A stretch of DNA of 64,000 nucleotides from Hypoxylon rubiginosum (lineage: Eukaryota > Ascomycota > Sordariomycetes > Xylariales > Hypoxylaceae), in NCBI GenBank assembly GCA_902806565.1, contig CADCXA010000049.1:248001-312000 (forward strand), given 5' to 3'. Positions 1 through 10,091 of this stretch are shown here, one piece after another. The notes under the pieces are model-generated. The model saw only the letters and a list, made by a program, of their open reading frames with translations. It was not told where the DNA came from and did not search any database. The position numbers were made by a program, and so were the translations under genes. The stretch's first letter is position 1, and each line of letters begins with the position of its first letter.

Positions 1-558
1 TTTGCCGAAACCCAGGAATATCACCGTCGAGTACAGCTCAGCGATCAAGAACGTGCGCAGGAGAAGAAGCAAAAAGCCTCGGAGAAGAAGCTAGTCACTG
101 GAGGGGGGCAAGACGTGACTTCAACAGCTTGGAGTGGGCAGGAATATGTGATACAGGACTCGAGAACGGCTGCGTGGAACAACGTGATTTCAGGGTCGTA
201 CGCGATTGAGGGATTGAAGGGCAGGTACCGCTTCTATTATCTGAAGCCGAGGACACCCTCAAGAGAAAAGCATAGGCTCGTCCCGTTGCGGCCGACGGAA
301 AACTTGGCCACCATCCTACCCGGATTGGATATCGTGGAATTCCCAACCATCTGCGTGCTGCCGGCTAACTCTACCGCGGTCCCTGACGGATACGTTGTGG
401 AAAGTAGGCCTAGAAAGTCCAAAAAGCGGCAAGCGTCTAGCCTTGTAGAGTATGGTAGCGAGGAAGAGGGTGAGGCTGCGGACGATGGTTTGGAGGAGCA
501 GGAGGAAGCAGATGATACCACCAGTAGTTCAGGATCCGATTCTGATATGTCTGATTAG
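1..558 (+). CDS. Box C/D snoRNA protein 1 (BCD1/ZNHIT6)-like, C-terminal part
   Basis: The frame is open from base 1, so the gene begins upstream of the window; 185 residues and the stop are visible. A basic linker (RRVQLSDQERAQEKK) leads into a globular part with KGRYRFYYLKPR, RLVPLRPTENLATIL and IVEFPTICVLP. This resembles the C-terminal half of the BCD1 family, where a conserved strand of the type 'GK.IIEYPTLHVV' closes the domain. The last 60 residues are acidic and serine-rich (EEEGEAADDG, TSSSGSDSDMSD), which is common for nucleolar proteins. BCD1 is an assembly factor for box C/D snoRNPs in the nucleolus. The N-terminal HIT zinc finger that would settle the call lies outside the window. 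The family assignment is by recalled similarity, so it is moderate only. Confidence 0.55.
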   Translation, partial: FAETQEYHRRVQLSDQERAQEKKQKASEKKLVTGGGQDVTSTAWSGQEYVIQDSRTAAWNNVISGSYAIEGLKGRYRFYYLKPRTPSREKHRLVPLRPTENLATILPGLDIVEFPTICVLPANSTAVPDGYVVESRPRKSKKRQASSLVEYGSEEEGEAADDGLEEQEEADDTTSSSGSDSDMSD

Positions 559-1410
559 TAAATAAGATCCCTCTAATTCTATATGTATGAATTCATTTGT
601 TGTAGGCATTATGGGCCAGTCAGTTTCATACGTCCGTACTGCCAGTACTTAATTGACCTAAACTGTGTCTTGGGATGATACAAGATACGAATGCGTAGCA
701 AATCTACATGTAGTTCCCATAAGTGACGTTCCAATAATACATACCCGAAGGAGCCAACAATCAAGTTATTTTGCCCCTTCCCATCCAATATCCCGCAAAC
801 ATAATACAAACACGTTGAATGAAAACTATTGTAGGGAATAACCTGTGAATATTTGTGACTAAGTCGGTTAATAAAAATTTTTGAGTGAGCAACCGTAGGG
901 AAAGTGTTGAAATAACGGGCAGGGACGGGATGAGACAGCCAATGTGTAGCGTGAGTTGTGGCTTAGCATGGGTGTACCTGTCAAATTAACGGACACTTGC
1001 AGCAAATGGAAGGTGGGAAAAAAAAGCCTTGAACGAGGCTAGTGCGCCGCTACTGCCCCAACTCACGTTGCCAGGTTGCCCACGTCGCCCACCGTTGCCC
1101 ACCGTCGACCACCGCCGCCCACTAAAAACCTAAGGTAGCGAGTCTAGCTGGCTAATGCAGCTAACAGCTAAATTTTATTCCTCCCAAAAGGATTTCAGCC
1201 TCTCTTCCTCTCTCTTCTCACTTCCAAAATCCTACCTCACGTACCTCACGTACCTCACGTACCTCACGTACCTCACGTCTTCCCGACAACCGCTACTGGT
1301 ATTCCGTATTTCCTCTCTGCAGTTCTCGTCGAGACGTCGACAGTAATTCATTTACCCTACACTTAATTGTATTCCCTTTCCTCTTGCGCGCCTTGCGCAA
1401 TTCCGACATC
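559..1410. other. Intergenic region and LSM14 5' leader
   Basis: No convincing gene. It is AT-rich up to about 1000. An imperfect 10-mer array rich in TTGCCCACCG follows (about 1068-1122), then CT-rich leader sequence with a perfect 9-mer array at 1233-1277. This part is probably the promoter and 5' UTR of the LSM14 gene that starts at 1411. Confidence 0.5.
1233..1277 (+). repeat. Perfect 9-mer tandem repeat (TACCTCACG x5)
   Basis: Five head-to-tail exact copies of TACCTCACG, about 135 bp upstream of the LSM14 start codon, within or next to the CT-rich leader. The unit length is a multiple of three, so one frame is open through it, but no gene is implied. Confidence 0.9.
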
Positions 1411-3512
1411 ATGTCTGAATTTCTTGGGTACGCATCTCCACATCGCTAATTCATGTCAGCCCTCCACCTCCAACTAGACAGATCACTAACACTCGTCCGC
1501 CAACAGCTCTCGCATATCGCTCATCTCCAAGAGTGATATCCGGTACGTCCTCCTCCCAAACATACAACCCTACTCTGAGCTCTTCCTCTGACCTTACTAG
1601 CTACTCGGGAGTCCTACACGAGATCAACTCCGAGGAGTCAACTGTCTCTCTCGAGAATGTTAGATCATTCGGTACCGAGGGTCGAAAGGGTAACCCTGCA
1701 GAGGAGATAGCACCTTCTGATCAGGTGTACGAATACATCGTCTTTCGAGGTAGCGACGTGAAGGACTTGCGAATCGAGCAAGCTCCCGCCCCTCCCAAGG
1801 AGAACCAACCTCCCAAGGTCCCCGATGACCCTGCGATTGTCGGAGTAAGTCACTAATCTCTACCCGGTTCCACCACTCCAAGTCTACTGTGTATGACGAA
1901 ACATTTCGGATGTAAAAATATTACTTGACTGAATTGCGCAAACAACCCCGTGTTGATCTTTCCGTTGCCTTCCTTCTGATCCATCATGGACTTGAGAACT
2001 TGTTCAAAAAAACACCATAACTTCATAACGTGGACCACCAATGCTAATCACACGTTACTCCTCTAGGCACGTACCCGCCCGCATGGCGCCATGCCGCCTG
2101 GCCCCGGTGCCGGCCAAGGCCCTAGAGGCCCGGGCTATGGCCAAAGCCCCTACCAGCCGAGCCTCTTCTATCCCCCTCCTCCTCCTGGACAGTGGGGACG
2201 TGGTGGTCCCGGGCCCGTTCCCGTACAGGGCTTTAATGGCATGGCCTATCCGCCCCCTCCCGGTTGGTTTCCTGGTCAAGGCTTCCCAGGCGGTCCTGGA
2301 GGCCCTGGAGGTCCCGGCCCTTGGAACAGCTTTGGATACCCGCCTGGTCCTGGCCCTCAGGGCCCCCCTGTGGCGCCCGGTCAAGGTATGAGAGGCATGC
2401 CGCAGCATGATAACAAGCCGACCCCCATTGGTGCCGGTGTCGATAAACAAAGACTGGTTGGTGCCCCCCCGGTCGAGTTACCTACAGAACCTAAGTCACT
2501 TGGACAGCAGCCCATGCAGCCTGCCCGTACCGGAGCCGCTCCGACTCCGCCGGTCGAGTCGAAACCTACCGCAGCGGAAGTCAAAGCTACCGCAGAATCC
2601 CTTACGACGAACTCCGCTTCGACCAATGTTGCCGTGAAGAAGAATGTTCCTCCGACCGGCCCGAAGAACAGCCGAATCACCCCGGCTATTCCTATTCCCA
2701 CTGCTATCACCGCGCGAGCCGGACCACAAGTTACGGCCGCTACTGCCTCGGTCAGGCCCGCAGGCAACCAGGTTAACGGATCAGTCAACGCTGCAGCTTT
2801 GAAAGATGCCACTCAGGCTGCGAAAGCTGCTGTTGCTGTTGCAATGTCTAAGCTAGACACCCATCATCATCCTGGAGACAAGCCTCCTTCTGGTCCGAAT
2901 ACGAAACATCGCGAGCTTGGACCCGAGAACCCGAATGCTGGCGCTGCAATGGACAACCTGACGAAAAAGGTCAACGAGATGCGGATTAACGCTACAAATA
3001 CGACCACGACCGCGACCGCGACCGCGACCACTGGCAAATGGCGTGGCCGAGGAGGTCGTCCTGGCGGAGCGAGCAAAGTGGATGTTCCGAATGCGGATTT
3101 CGACTTCCAAGCTGGAAATGCCAAGTTCAACAAGCAAGATCTTGTGAAGCAAGCCATAGCTGGCTCGCCTCTTACCGAGGCTGCTTCTAATGGCCCTACC
3201 CTGGAGTCTGCGCAACCCGATGACTCGGCTCTTCCTATTGCTTACAACAAGACCACCTCGTTTTTCGACAATATTTCTAGTGAGTCTAAGGATCGTGCGG
3301 AGAATGGCGGGCATAAACTTGGTGGACGTGAGTGGCGCGGCGAAGAGCAGCGCAAGAACATGGAGACGTTCGGTCAGGGAAGTGTCGACGGTAACGGTTA
3401 TCGCGGCGGCTACCGTGGCCGAAGTCGTGGGCGTGGCACTCGAGGTCGCGGATTCGGTCGAGGAGGCGGACGAGGACAGGGCAACGGATTCCATCAGCCG
3501 ACGTCCCAATAG
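1411..3512 (+). CDS. SCD6: LSM14/Scd6 family mRNP translation repressor
   Basis: Four exons: 1411-1427, 1507-1542, 1601-1844 and 2067-3512, giving 580 aa. All junctions are GT-AG and frame-consistent. The N-terminus (MSEFLG, then SRISLISKSDIRYSGVLHEI) is the LSm domain, residues about 1-80. A long Pro/Gly-rich and Ala/Thr-rich linker follows. An FDF box (ADFDFQAGNAKFNKQDLV, around residue 443), an FFD box (KTTSFFDNISSE) and a TFG box (EWRGEEQRKNMETFGQ) come next, with an RGG tail (YRGGYRGRSRGRG) at the C-terminus. This order is diagnostic of LSM14/Scd6/Sum2. These proteins bind eIF4G and the DEAD-box helicase Dhh1 and repress translation in P-bodies and stress granules. Two very small first exons (17 and 36 nt) make the 5' end easy to miss. 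The LSm and FDF/FFD/TFG assignment is very secure. Confidence 0.95.
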
Positions 3513-4239
3513 TGCCCGGCGCCACTTTGCATTCACCGCACAAACATACTCGCGTATTCACCCATGACCTATCGTGGTTGAATATTGTCGCCCGAATACC
3601 CAGAAACCTGCAACTTCCAATTCCTACGACCAAACCCGGCATTGTACATTGTATTACTACGTCAGTTGCATGGCCAATTTCTTTTTTTTCTTTCGTACCC
3701 AGGAATTTTCGTGGATAAGCAGGCGGGTTTTGCCATGATTCATACCTCGTCGGGAGGTTGTGACTCAACTAAGGCTCCAGCAATGGCGTAAGGACGGTTC
3801 GACACAAAGGGTTGCTTATTCTTGCATTTGGCATCACGAGCACGATCACGCACGATTTGAGACGAATAAAAGGTGGACTGGATCTCTGCCTTGAACGAAC
3901 GGATAAGAGCATAACTGAGGAGGGCCGTCGATACTAATAATAGCTCCTCAGGTAGCACATTACAGGCGAGAGGCAGCATGTAAGATGAAAAGGGATAATG
4001 ATTTCATGGAATGCTGCTTGCAATAGTCAGCAAAAGCACAATCAAGGATAGACTTGATGTTATAGATGGCTAGGCTCACTGAATCGGTACATATTCTAGA
4101 GCCACCTTCGGTCAATATAAAACCATCAAGTCTATATCTATAATTTTTATATGCAGTGACTTGTGAATCTAAGATGACGGCTAAATTTGACCAGAGTATC
4201 TGTGTAGTGGTGTCTTGGTGGAATCTTACTGAACTAGGA
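3513..4239. other. Intergenic, convergent 3' ends
   Basis: This lies between the LSM14 stop and the last exon of the minus-strand amidase, and should hold both 3' UTRs. I see no gene or RNA in it. Confidence 0.5.
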
Positions 4240-6013
4240 TTATATTTCGGGGTAAACGTCCCTAGTAATGTCAGTCTTGACACTTTACAGCATGGGATAA
4301 GATAGTGTGATAAATGTATCACCGCCACAAAGGAAAAAAATGGAGCAAAGAAAAGGGGGGGGATGCTTACGTCCTCCGCACCAAAGGCATCTGCTCCCTT
4401 ACCCTCTCCCACTCGCCCAGGTCGATATCCACGACCCCCAGCTCGCCCACAGCCCCGTCCTCGGCGCCCTTCCCGTCCTCCGTCACCCCCTTTAGGGACA
4501 CGACGACGCGTCCCCAGGGGTCGACGACCATGCTCCTACCGTAGCTCACGCGCGCGGACGAGGGGGTACCCGGGTTGTGCAGCCCGACCTGGGCGGCGGC
4601 GACGACCCAGGACTGGGCCTCGATGGCGCGGGCGCGCAGGAGGGTGGACCAGTGGGCGCGGCCGGTGGGGACGGTGAAGGCGGAGGGGTAGAGGAGGATC
4701 TGGGCCGGGGGGAAGGAGGATGCTTGCGGTGCTGCCGTTGACGGAGAAGAAGAGGGAGAAGAGGGAGAAGAGGAGAAGGTAGGGGGAGGTGTGGGAGGCG
4801 GAGGACGCGCCAGGTGCAGGGCGGCCTCGGGGAACCGCAGGTCGAAGCAGATGAGGCTTCCGAGGCGGCCGACGGGGGAGGCGAAGGGCGGGACGAAGGA
4901 GGAGCCGGCCTGCGTGGTGGCGGACTCGCGCAGGCGGGCGTCGGGGTAGTCGAAGAGGTGGAGCTTGTCGTAGGAGGCGGAGGGGTCCAGGGTGCCGTCG
5001 GGGAGGATGTAGATGGTTCGGTTGTAGAGCTTGATCTTGGGGGCGGCGGATGATGCCGTTGCCGGGTCCGACGCCGAGGAGGAGAGAGACGATATGGCGG
5101 CGGCGTCCTCGGTCTGCGGGACGGACGTGAGGACCGGGTTAGATGTGGCAGTGTTGGTGCCGGCGGTGGTAGTGGTGGTGGTGTTAGTAGTAGGGGGAGA
5201 CGCGGGCTTCACGACTACGGGCACGTGGATCCCGACGTGCACGGCGAGCTTGTGCTGCGCGGCCGCGGACCGCAGGCCGGCGACGAAGGGCGAGGTCGCG
5301 ACGGGTTTGGCCAGGGCGATGGATTCGGCGCCCGACGTGCCGATGTAGTCGGAGGCTTCCGGGAGGAAGAGGATCTTGGTGGGTTGTTAGTTGGTCTTAA
5401 GGGTTTACGAGCTTGGGGTTAAAAAAGGGGGAAGTGTATTGGTTTAGCTCAGGGGGCGAGGTATAGTAATAAATGAGTGGATGGATGGCTGGGCTGTACA
5501 ACTCGAGCCGTGGATGTTATCATGTTCGTTAAGGGGTGGAGGGTATGTGTAGCCAAGGAATAGGAAGACATGGTATTAAATGAACAAGCTGTTTTTAATA
5601 TGCCATTTCGGACTTCTTGATTTATCACGTATGATCATCCATCCATCTCATCATCAGGTTGGAAATATCTAGTGAGATAGGCAGTGATGGCCGTGAACAC
5701 CCGCTAATCTCAAACTCATAGGAAGAAGAAATGAAAGCACACTTAGACTTAAGGCTCGCTATCCCTTACGTACTTTTGCACCGGCGGCCGCGGCTTGGCC
5801 CACGAGCTTGACGCACTGCTCGAGGTTATGGGCCATCGAGTTGGACGAGCAGATCTGACCTATCGCCTGTATTCATGTGTCAATTAGAGAGGCACATAGT
5901 CATAAGGGAATGCTGTTATCTGATTTGCCCTTTCTATATGGGAAATCCTCCTCTCTCTGTTGAAGAGCTAGGTCATCAATGAAAGGGGGGGTGGATCTTA
6001 CTGCTTTGGCCAT
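4240..6013 (-). CDS. NIT2: Nit2-type amidase (deaminated glutathione amidase, nitrilase superfamily)
   Basis: Four exons on the minus strand: 6013-6002 (MAKA), 5866-5774, 5374-4371 and 4261-4240, giving 376 aa. Mature exon 2 begins AIGQICSSNSMAHNLEQCV. The catalytic Glu-Lys-Cys triad is visible as E41 in FLPEASDY, K172 in YDKLHLFDY and C211 in ICFDLRFPE. The family removes the alpha-keto amide product made from glutathione by transaminase side reactions (metabolite repair). Reading exon 3 straight through ends at a stop right after LVRRT. The donor GTAAGC at 4370 and acceptor CTAG at 4262 instead add a 22-nt exon encoding DVYPEI, the expected Nit2 terminus. Two low-complexity insertions (Thr-rich around residues 95-120, Pro/Ser-rich around 225-260) make it about 90 residues longer than relatives. 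The 399-nt intron 2 is unusually long. Confidence 0.9.
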
Positions 6014-7022
6014 CGCGAAGACTGCTTAGGTACCTAAGAGGTAGGTGTATGGATCAGAGCAACAGCGATGATAACAAATAAAGCCGACGGGTAAGACCAG
6101 AATATGTTAGGTAGGCAGGCAGGTATAAATTCGAGGCGAAATCTATATCACGGGCCGAGAGAAAGGAGAAAAGAACCCGGGGAATTTCACTTGATATCAA
6201 GCCATTCGGAAGCTTCTTGACGTGATGCCAAGAGCACGGAAATCGGGAAAGATCTTAAAGGTCGAAGAGGTGTTGGAGAATCCCCACATTCGCCCGACGT
6301 CGGTCGAAGCCGAAGCCGAAGCTATATTATATCGGAGACTCACCTGTTATCGGGCATATTACAAGACAAGACATCACAAGACGCATGATTAAGTACCAGC
6401 ACGAGAGACAAGCATGACCTAAAAAAAGATACGCCGGAATTAAACGTATTTATTGGGCCATTCTGTCGGTGTTCCGCCTCGAGTATAGAAACACGCCGGG
6501 TATTTGAGTTTCCCCTTTCCATGGCCAACGCTGCCGCATCTTTTTTTTGTATGCAGGAAACCGATTACTAGAACTTCCCTTCCCTTTCGTATCTAGCCTG
6601 TCGTAGTGTACCTAGGTATAGGGGATCTCTCAAGACGAACACACAACGCAAGAGCCTTTTCTCTTCCTCATCTTTCGTAGCCTCCTCAGTAAAAGTAGCC
6701 TCTCTGTGACTTGAAAGGTTACATCATTTCTCCCCTTCTCTTCTTCATCGTTCTTCTCCTTGAGGGACTTTGGGGGTTTGTGAGATAGGGTCGAGAAAAA
6801 AAAAAAGACCATGAAATGCAGCCGCAGACCGTTGCCCTCCCTGTAATGCCCCCTTTGTGCCAACGCCTGGCTGAACGTAGAAAACTATAGTCAATACAAC
6901 ACACGAGAAAGTCTGGAAGGTGTCTATTTCCCCCCCTTCGCAGCGCATCTTATACCACAAATATGATGAGCGATTCTGGGTCGAATCAGCTCTTAAGTAA
7001 GCCACCTGCCACCTGCTTACTA
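6014..7022. other. Intergenic region
   Basis: No gene seen. It probably holds the promoter of the amidase gene and the 3' UTR of TAF4. It contains the perfect 14-nt palindrome CTTAGGTACCTAAG at 6025-6038, one member of a recurrent intergenic motif, plus poly-A/T runs. Confidence 0.5.
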
Positions 7023-9018
7023 TTACGAAGTATTACTTTCCACCGACGACTTGGCAGATTGGTCCATGATGTTGTACATGTCCTGTAGGAGCTTCTGTTC
7101 GAATCCGCGATGCTCGAGAACAGTGACCCAATCACGGACTTGGATGTTCTTGCCCTTGTCCGAATCTTCCCGGAACTGTCCAACACCTGTGACGCCCGAT
7201 TTCGTAAGGGGACCTCGGCCTTTGCTGCCGGCTCCGCCCATCGCGCCCGGTGTGCCCGGTGCGCCAGGAACTTGTCGGGGGGTGTTTGCTCCACTGCCGG
7301 GGGCGCCTGAAGTCATCCACGAATATTTCTTCTTCTTTCCGCCCGCAAAGAGACTTAGCGTCGTATTGACAGTAGTGCTGCTGGCCTCTGCCAGCTTCGC
7401 CATCTTCTTGCTCTCCTTCTTCGTAGGCGGTTTGATCTCGCCTATTTCCGGTGCCATAGACCCAGGCGTGCCCGGCGCTACAGAGCCGGCTCGTGAAGTA
7501 CCATCGGTACTCTCCTTGTCCTTGTCTGCAGCTTGCTGCTCCCTCTTAAGACGCTTTTTCAGCCGACCCTCTTCCGCGCTCCGAGCAACCTTTCCGTATC
7601 CAGTCAGGACTTCTACCAGATGATTCGCTGGGGAAGCTTCGGAGACCGGTGTCGGTAGTCCATTACTAAGCTCGTCTACCGGACCTACATATTTCTGTTA
7701 GCTATGCGGAACAAACAATGATATTCAGGGTCGACAGGTCCATACGTTTGAGCGGGTTGGTGCGGGGGCTAACCGCGCTTTCCGCACCCGTTCGTGGAGC
7801 GTCACCCTGTGTTCCGTTCGCTATAATCGGTGGTGTAGCAGCCGCGTCGAGCCATTCCTTGGGTACCACCCCGTGGGAGCTCTTCTGTCGCGTAGCAGCA
7901 ACCCTATTTGCATCGCTAAGCAACTCACGCATGCGCTGTTTCGTACTGATCGAAAGCAGTGCGATCTGATCGATGAGAAAAGAATCGGAGGGTATGAACG
8001 AGCCAACCGTCTGGACCATGCCGCCATCCGGACCTTTCTGGTAAACCACCTTGATCTCGGGTTTGGGAAACTCGGTAGGATGTGCCATCCTTCCCATGTA
8101 CCGTTGCCCGTCTGACTTCAAGTCCAAGTTCAAGCTTAGACCAAACCTCGAAGCCATGTCCTGCATTCGCCTATGTACTACGCCAGGCTCTAGCAGGTTG
8201 TTGCTGATTTCCTGAGTTCTCGAACGGGCCAAACGCGCGGCCGCGTCGTTCCATGCTCGATCCGCGCTCTCCGCTGCAAGTTCCTCTTGCGTTTTCGCAT
8301 CGGTATGCTCGGCAGGTTGGTTGGCCGCACCGGCTCCAAACAAGGAATCTCGTCCGCCAGGAGGATGGCTAGGATATCCGTGCGTCTCGACAGATCTCAA
8401 TAGCTCGGCCTCCTCTTCTAAATTAATGCCGGTCGAGGCTAGAACGTCGGTAGGGTCGTACGTGTCGGCCGACTTATTCGCTGCGGGTTTCGAGGCTTGT
8501 CTCGCCGCGTCGTTGGCCGAGAACGAAACCGTCGGGTTGATCATCGGCGGGCCCATGTTGGTGATGGGCGGAGCTGCTTGTATCGGAGTAGTAATAGTAG
8601 GAACCGGCGCAAGCTTAGCGTTAGAGTAAGGCGCATACGAAACACCAGGAGTCGGCGGCTGAGGCGAGAGTGCCGTAGGTGTCGACACAGCGGATGGAAC
8701 TGATGGAGCGGGTGGCATCGTCAGAGACATACCACCAGGTGCAGGCCGACCATTTGCTTGATACGAGGTGCCGTAGTTGGACGAAGGAACCTGGATATGA
8801 GGGTGGTTGACAGTAGCTGGAGATGGTAGAGTATTCGGAGTTGGCGCAGGTGTGGTAGGTCGGGGGCTCGTCGCGTAGTTCGGGTATGGAGACGCCGGGT
8901 TGGAGGAAGGGCCCGGTGACAGTTTGGCCCGTTTGTTCGGGGGTAGTTGGTAGTTGGGCGGTGAGTGCTGCGCCGGCGAATACTGCCTCGGGGGCATTGA
9001 GGATTGAGGATGAGACAT
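7023..9018 (-). CDS. TAF4: Transcription initiation factor TFIID subunit 4 (TAF4)
   Basis: Two exons, 9018-7746 and 7684-7023, joined by a 61-nt intron with a TAGCTAACAG branch region; 644 aa. The first 190 residues are Pro/Ser/Thr-rich and disordered. The fungal TAF4 domain follows: DPTDVLASTGINLEEEAELL, then RSRTQEISNNLLEP and SFLIDQIALLSISTKQRMRELL in exon 1, and VDELSNGLPTPVSEASPANH with ANHLVEVLTGYGK, GRLKKRLKREQQAADKDKES, a Lys-rich GGKKKKYSWM and IQVRDWVTVLEHRG in exon 2. TAF4 pairs with TAF12 through a histone-like fold in the core of TFIID. The C-terminus ends in a short polar tail (SSVESNTS). It is divergent from Ysh1 across a 1.07 kb shared upstream region. Confidence 0.9.
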
Positions 9019-10091
9019 GTCGGAGAAGTGTAGAGAAGTCGAGGACGCGCAGTTTTATGTAAAAATGCGAAGATGCGAAGGGTCCCTTCAGGTGTCAATA
9101 TGGTAGTCCACAGCAACCGCGGTAGGTGGTGACTGTTGCCTACGCGGCTGCTGTAAGTGCCTGAGGTAGTATCTAAGCGACAGCTATCCAAGCGCTTATC
9201 TACGACTGGAACCGTAAGGATAATCGATAGCAGGCCGTCTTCAACACGCTGCTCTCTGAACTAGAGCAGGCACTGAGCCTGTCACAATCGGCTTGCCAAA
9301 CCCCATCCGACGGTGCACGATATGGGGCGTCGCGTTAAATGGTGTGGCATATATGGAAATTCGACGAATGCGATTTCGATGGGATTGGGGAGATCGGATC
9401 GTCGGTGTCGGTGGGATCGCGTTGGTTGATTGCGGATAGAATATTGAGGTTTTGGAGAGGAGGCGATCTCAGAGTTCAGAAATCAGAAAAGCTCCCTTTC
9501 CCTCATTGGAAAGATTTGGTGTTGCATGGGCGCACAGACCCCACTCATTCAACTCATTCGCTCCCTTCTAAGTTCTAAGTTCTAGCCAAGCCAAGACCAG
9601 CCTTAGGTACCTTTAGGTACCTGCACCTTTTTAGGTTCCTAAAGTTTGTACTCGGATCAATTAAATCCCGTCTGAAGAGCCTCAAATTTGAATGGAACAT
9701 TACAAGCACTTGGGCAGGTGCTTGGAACTTGGAGGTGCCTAAGCGCCTGCAAACTACAAATCAGGCGCGCCGCGCTAAAATTCCAATTATCGATACCCAC
9801 CTTGCACTTCAACATCTGCACTTAAACACAGGCACCTGCTGGTTCAAGACTCTACCTACACATACCTTACACGTCTGATTCCCATCGCCAAATCTTCCAT
9901 CACTCACAATTACATACACACGCCTCATCATACAGCCACGATTGTCAATCACACTAAGTCGATACCTTAGTCTCTTTGTGACACTCTGGTCGCAGCAATC
10001 TGGTCGCAATAACTCTCTTTTCTTCTAGATCCTCTAGATAGCCCGACTTCAATAACATCCACCACGCGATCCTTTGCGCATTCCGACAGCC
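9019..10091. other. Bidirectional promoter region, TAF4 / YSH1
   Basis: The two start codons face away from each other, so this stretch must hold both promoters. It carries a cluster of TTAGGTACC-type motifs (9601-9655) and CT-rich leader sequence before 10092. There is no coding signal. Confidence 0.55.

Noticed and set aside
2853..3536. 227-codon minus-strand frame opposite LSM14
   Set aside because: Antisense shadow of the RGG/FDF region; no independent signal.
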